DNA from: an uncultured Stenotrophomonas sp.
GTDB lineage: Bacteria; Pseudomonadota; Gammaproteobacteria; Xanthomonadales; Xanthomonadaceae
Assembly (NCBI RefSeq): GCF_945952405.1
Contig: NZ_CAMFIA010000008.1
Coordinates: forward strand, 1-64,000
Direction: 5' to 3'
Length of the DNA: 64,000 bases
Shown here: positions 62,913 to 64,000 of the stretch, in pieces
Layout: every line of letters begins with the position of its first letter
How positions within the stretch are numbered: the stretch's first letter is position 1
Notes under the pieces: generated by a model
The model's input: the letters and a program-made list of their open reading frames with translations, nothing else
Databases searched by the model: none
Told to the model about the DNA's origin: nothing
Translations under genes and position numbers: made by a program

Positions 62913-63611
62913 TCAGCGGGCGGCGAGTGTGTCGCTGTGCTTGAGGCTGCAGCTGGCCAGTGCGTCGTTGCCGGCCGCCGGATGGGCGGGTTCCAGCAGC
63001 AGGCGCTGCACATCGGAGAACAGCTTCTCCACCGGCATGCCGTACGGCGCGAACAGGCGCAGGCGCCCCTGGCGATCGAACACGTAACCACCGGCGATAT
63101 GGCTCATGGTGTAGGTCTCCGGCACCTGGCCGGGTTCCTTCTCGTAGAACGCCTTGAAATCGCTGGCCATCGCGGCCAACTGCGCCTCGTTGCCGACCAG
63201 CGCGACCGCTTTGGGGTCGAAGGCTTCCACGTAGGTGCGGGCGACCTCCGGCGTATCGCGTGCCGGGTCAACGCTGACGAACACCACCTGCAGCTGGTCG
63301 GCATCCTTGCCCATCAGGTGCTTCACCTGGCTCAACTCGACCATCGTGGTCGGGCAGACATCCGGGCAGCTGGTGAAACCGAAGAACAGATAGGTCACCT
63401 GGCCCTGCAGGTCGTTCGGGCCACGCAGCGTGCCGTGGCTGTCGGGCATCGACCAGTGCTGGCCGAGCTCTTCGCAGGCGATGTCCTTGGAGTAGAAATC
63501 CATGCGCGACTGCGCACTGCAGCCGGCCAGCAGGCCAACGGCCAGGCCGGCCAGCAACGGCAGGCGGAAACGGGGAGCACGCAACCAACGGGCCACAACG
63601 GCAAGACGCAT
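62913..63611 (-). CDS. SCO family copper-binding protein
   Basis: A 232-residue membrane-anchored or lipoprotein-like SCO/SenC protein for copper insertion or thiol redox in cytochrome oxidase assembly. N-terminal hydrophobic segment ending in Cys31 (LLAGCSAQ, possible lipobox). Thioredoxin-like domain with Cys82 and Cys86 in FTSCPDVCPTT and the His ligand in YTMSHIAGGYV. GTPxVAR-like DTPEVARTYVEAFD also fits. Start at 63611 (MRLAVVARW). It lies 115 bp downstream of cyoD on the same strand, so it probably serves that quinol oxidase cluster. Confidence 0.92.
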   Translation of the reverse strand: MRLAVVARWLRAPRFRLPLLAGLAVGLLAGCSAQSRMDFYSKDIACEELGQHWSMPDSHGTLRGPNDLQGQVTYLFFGFTSCPDVCPTTMVELSQVKHLMGKDADQLQVVFVSVDPARDTPEVARTYVEAFDPKAVALVGNEAQLAAMASDFKAFYEKEPGQVPETYTMSHIAGGYVFDRQGRLRLFAPYGMPVEKLFSDVQRLLLEPAHPAAGNDALASCSLKHSDTLAAR

Positions 63612-63726
63612 CACGGGTACCACCAGCACAGGTGTGGGCGGGGTCCCGGTCAGGCCTGCCCTTGGGGGGAATTGGACGGAGGTGCCAGGGGAATCGAGCG
63701 CTCCATGCCGATTCCCCCGGCCACGG

Positions 63727-64000
63727 TCAGTTGATCATCATGTGGTAGTGCATGCTCCAGATGATCCACACCGACAGCGCGACGATGATGAACAGGATCA
63801 CCAGGGTGAACACGAAGCTGGCCAGGTTCCAGCCACCTTCGGACTTGCGGTCCATGTGCAGGAAATAGACCAGCTGCACCAGGATCTGCGCCACCGCGAA
63901 GCCGACCAGCAGGAACAGGGTCAGCGGCCGCGACAGCACCGGGTTCATCACCAGCGCGAACGGCACCACGGTCAGCAGCGCGCACAGCACGAAGCCGATC
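63727..64000 (-). CDS. cyoD: Cytochrome o ubiquinol oxidase subunit IV (5' end beyond window)
   Basis: The C-terminal 90 or so residues of CyoD: two of three membrane segments and the family sequence VQLVYFLHMDRKSEGGWNLA, then VFTLVILFIIVALSVWIIW and the end SMHYHMMIN, matching E. coli CyoD (from memory). The N terminus lies outside the window. Part of a cyoABCD operon reading toward SCO. Confidence 0.92.
   Translation of the reverse strand, partial: IGFVLCALLTVVPFALVMNPVLSRPLTLFLLVGFAVAQILVQLVYFLHMDRKSEGGWNLASFVFTLVILFIIVALSVWIIWSMHYHMMIN

Overview
This 64 kb window is GC-rich chromosomal DNA from a Xanthomonadaceae bacterium, most probably the Stenotrophomonas maltophilia complex. Three things point there. 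First, gene content: an MrpAB-fused cation/proton antiporter, homogentisate and tryptophan dioxygenases, LpxO, a chromosomal rifampin ADP-ribosyltransferase and a kexin-like secreted protease. Second, many short palindromes begin with GTAG, the hallmark of S. maltophilia SMAG (REP-type) repeats. Third, several proteins have a clear Xanthomonad style. No rRNA, tRNA, CRISPR array, prophage or complete insertion sequence is visible. Nearly all long antisense open frames are GC-rich shadows of the genes listed.

Layout. 1-5.2 kb: tandemly duplicated lipoprotein genes, an acetyltransferase, rpe, a J-domain protein, purC and a DUF962 membrane protein. 5.5-12.5 kb: a translationally coupled mrpAB-C-D-E-F-G operon, then a CaCA exchanger. 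12.6-21.7 kb: small lineage proteins, tyrosine degradation (hppD-hmgA with a divergent MarR regulator), a thioredoxin-like lipoprotein, a peptide transporter and kynA. 22.0-25.9 kb: a 2-oxoacid dehydrogenase operon (E1 alpha, E1 beta, an SH3 protein, E2). 26-35 kb: a VOC protein, a WYL regulator with an NAD(P)-binding protein, a diguanylate cyclase, a DUF808 protein, an UbiB kinase and OpgB. 35.5-43.8 kb: a DUF3772-MscS channel, a lipocalin, a FAD oxidoreductase and a PepSY/two-component locus. 44-51 kb: divergent speA/speE, lpxO, an alpha/beta hydrolase, a kinase-fold protein, glnB and ubiK. 51-58 kb: arr, comM, a TonB-dependent receptor, a colicin-immunity-like protein, a HAD phosphatase and ExoD. 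58-64 kb: a sorbosone-dehydrogenase-like lipoprotein with DUF2231, the S8 protease with a frameshifted partner gene, SCO, and the 3' part of cyoD.

The most interesting points are these. (1) The S8/P-domain protease has no propeptide, and the coupled downstream gene looks like a separate chaperone/propeptide that is broken by a one-base frameshift. (2) Two inverted copies of a roughly 200-bp element share a core but have different, internally complementary arms. (3) Long-hairpin repeat families sit mainly at the junctions of convergent genes. (4) An SH3 protein is embedded in a dehydrogenase operon whose E2 has Thr in place of the usual catalytic-motif Asp. (5) arr lies between ubiK and comM. 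(6) There is an orphan colicin-immunity-like gene.
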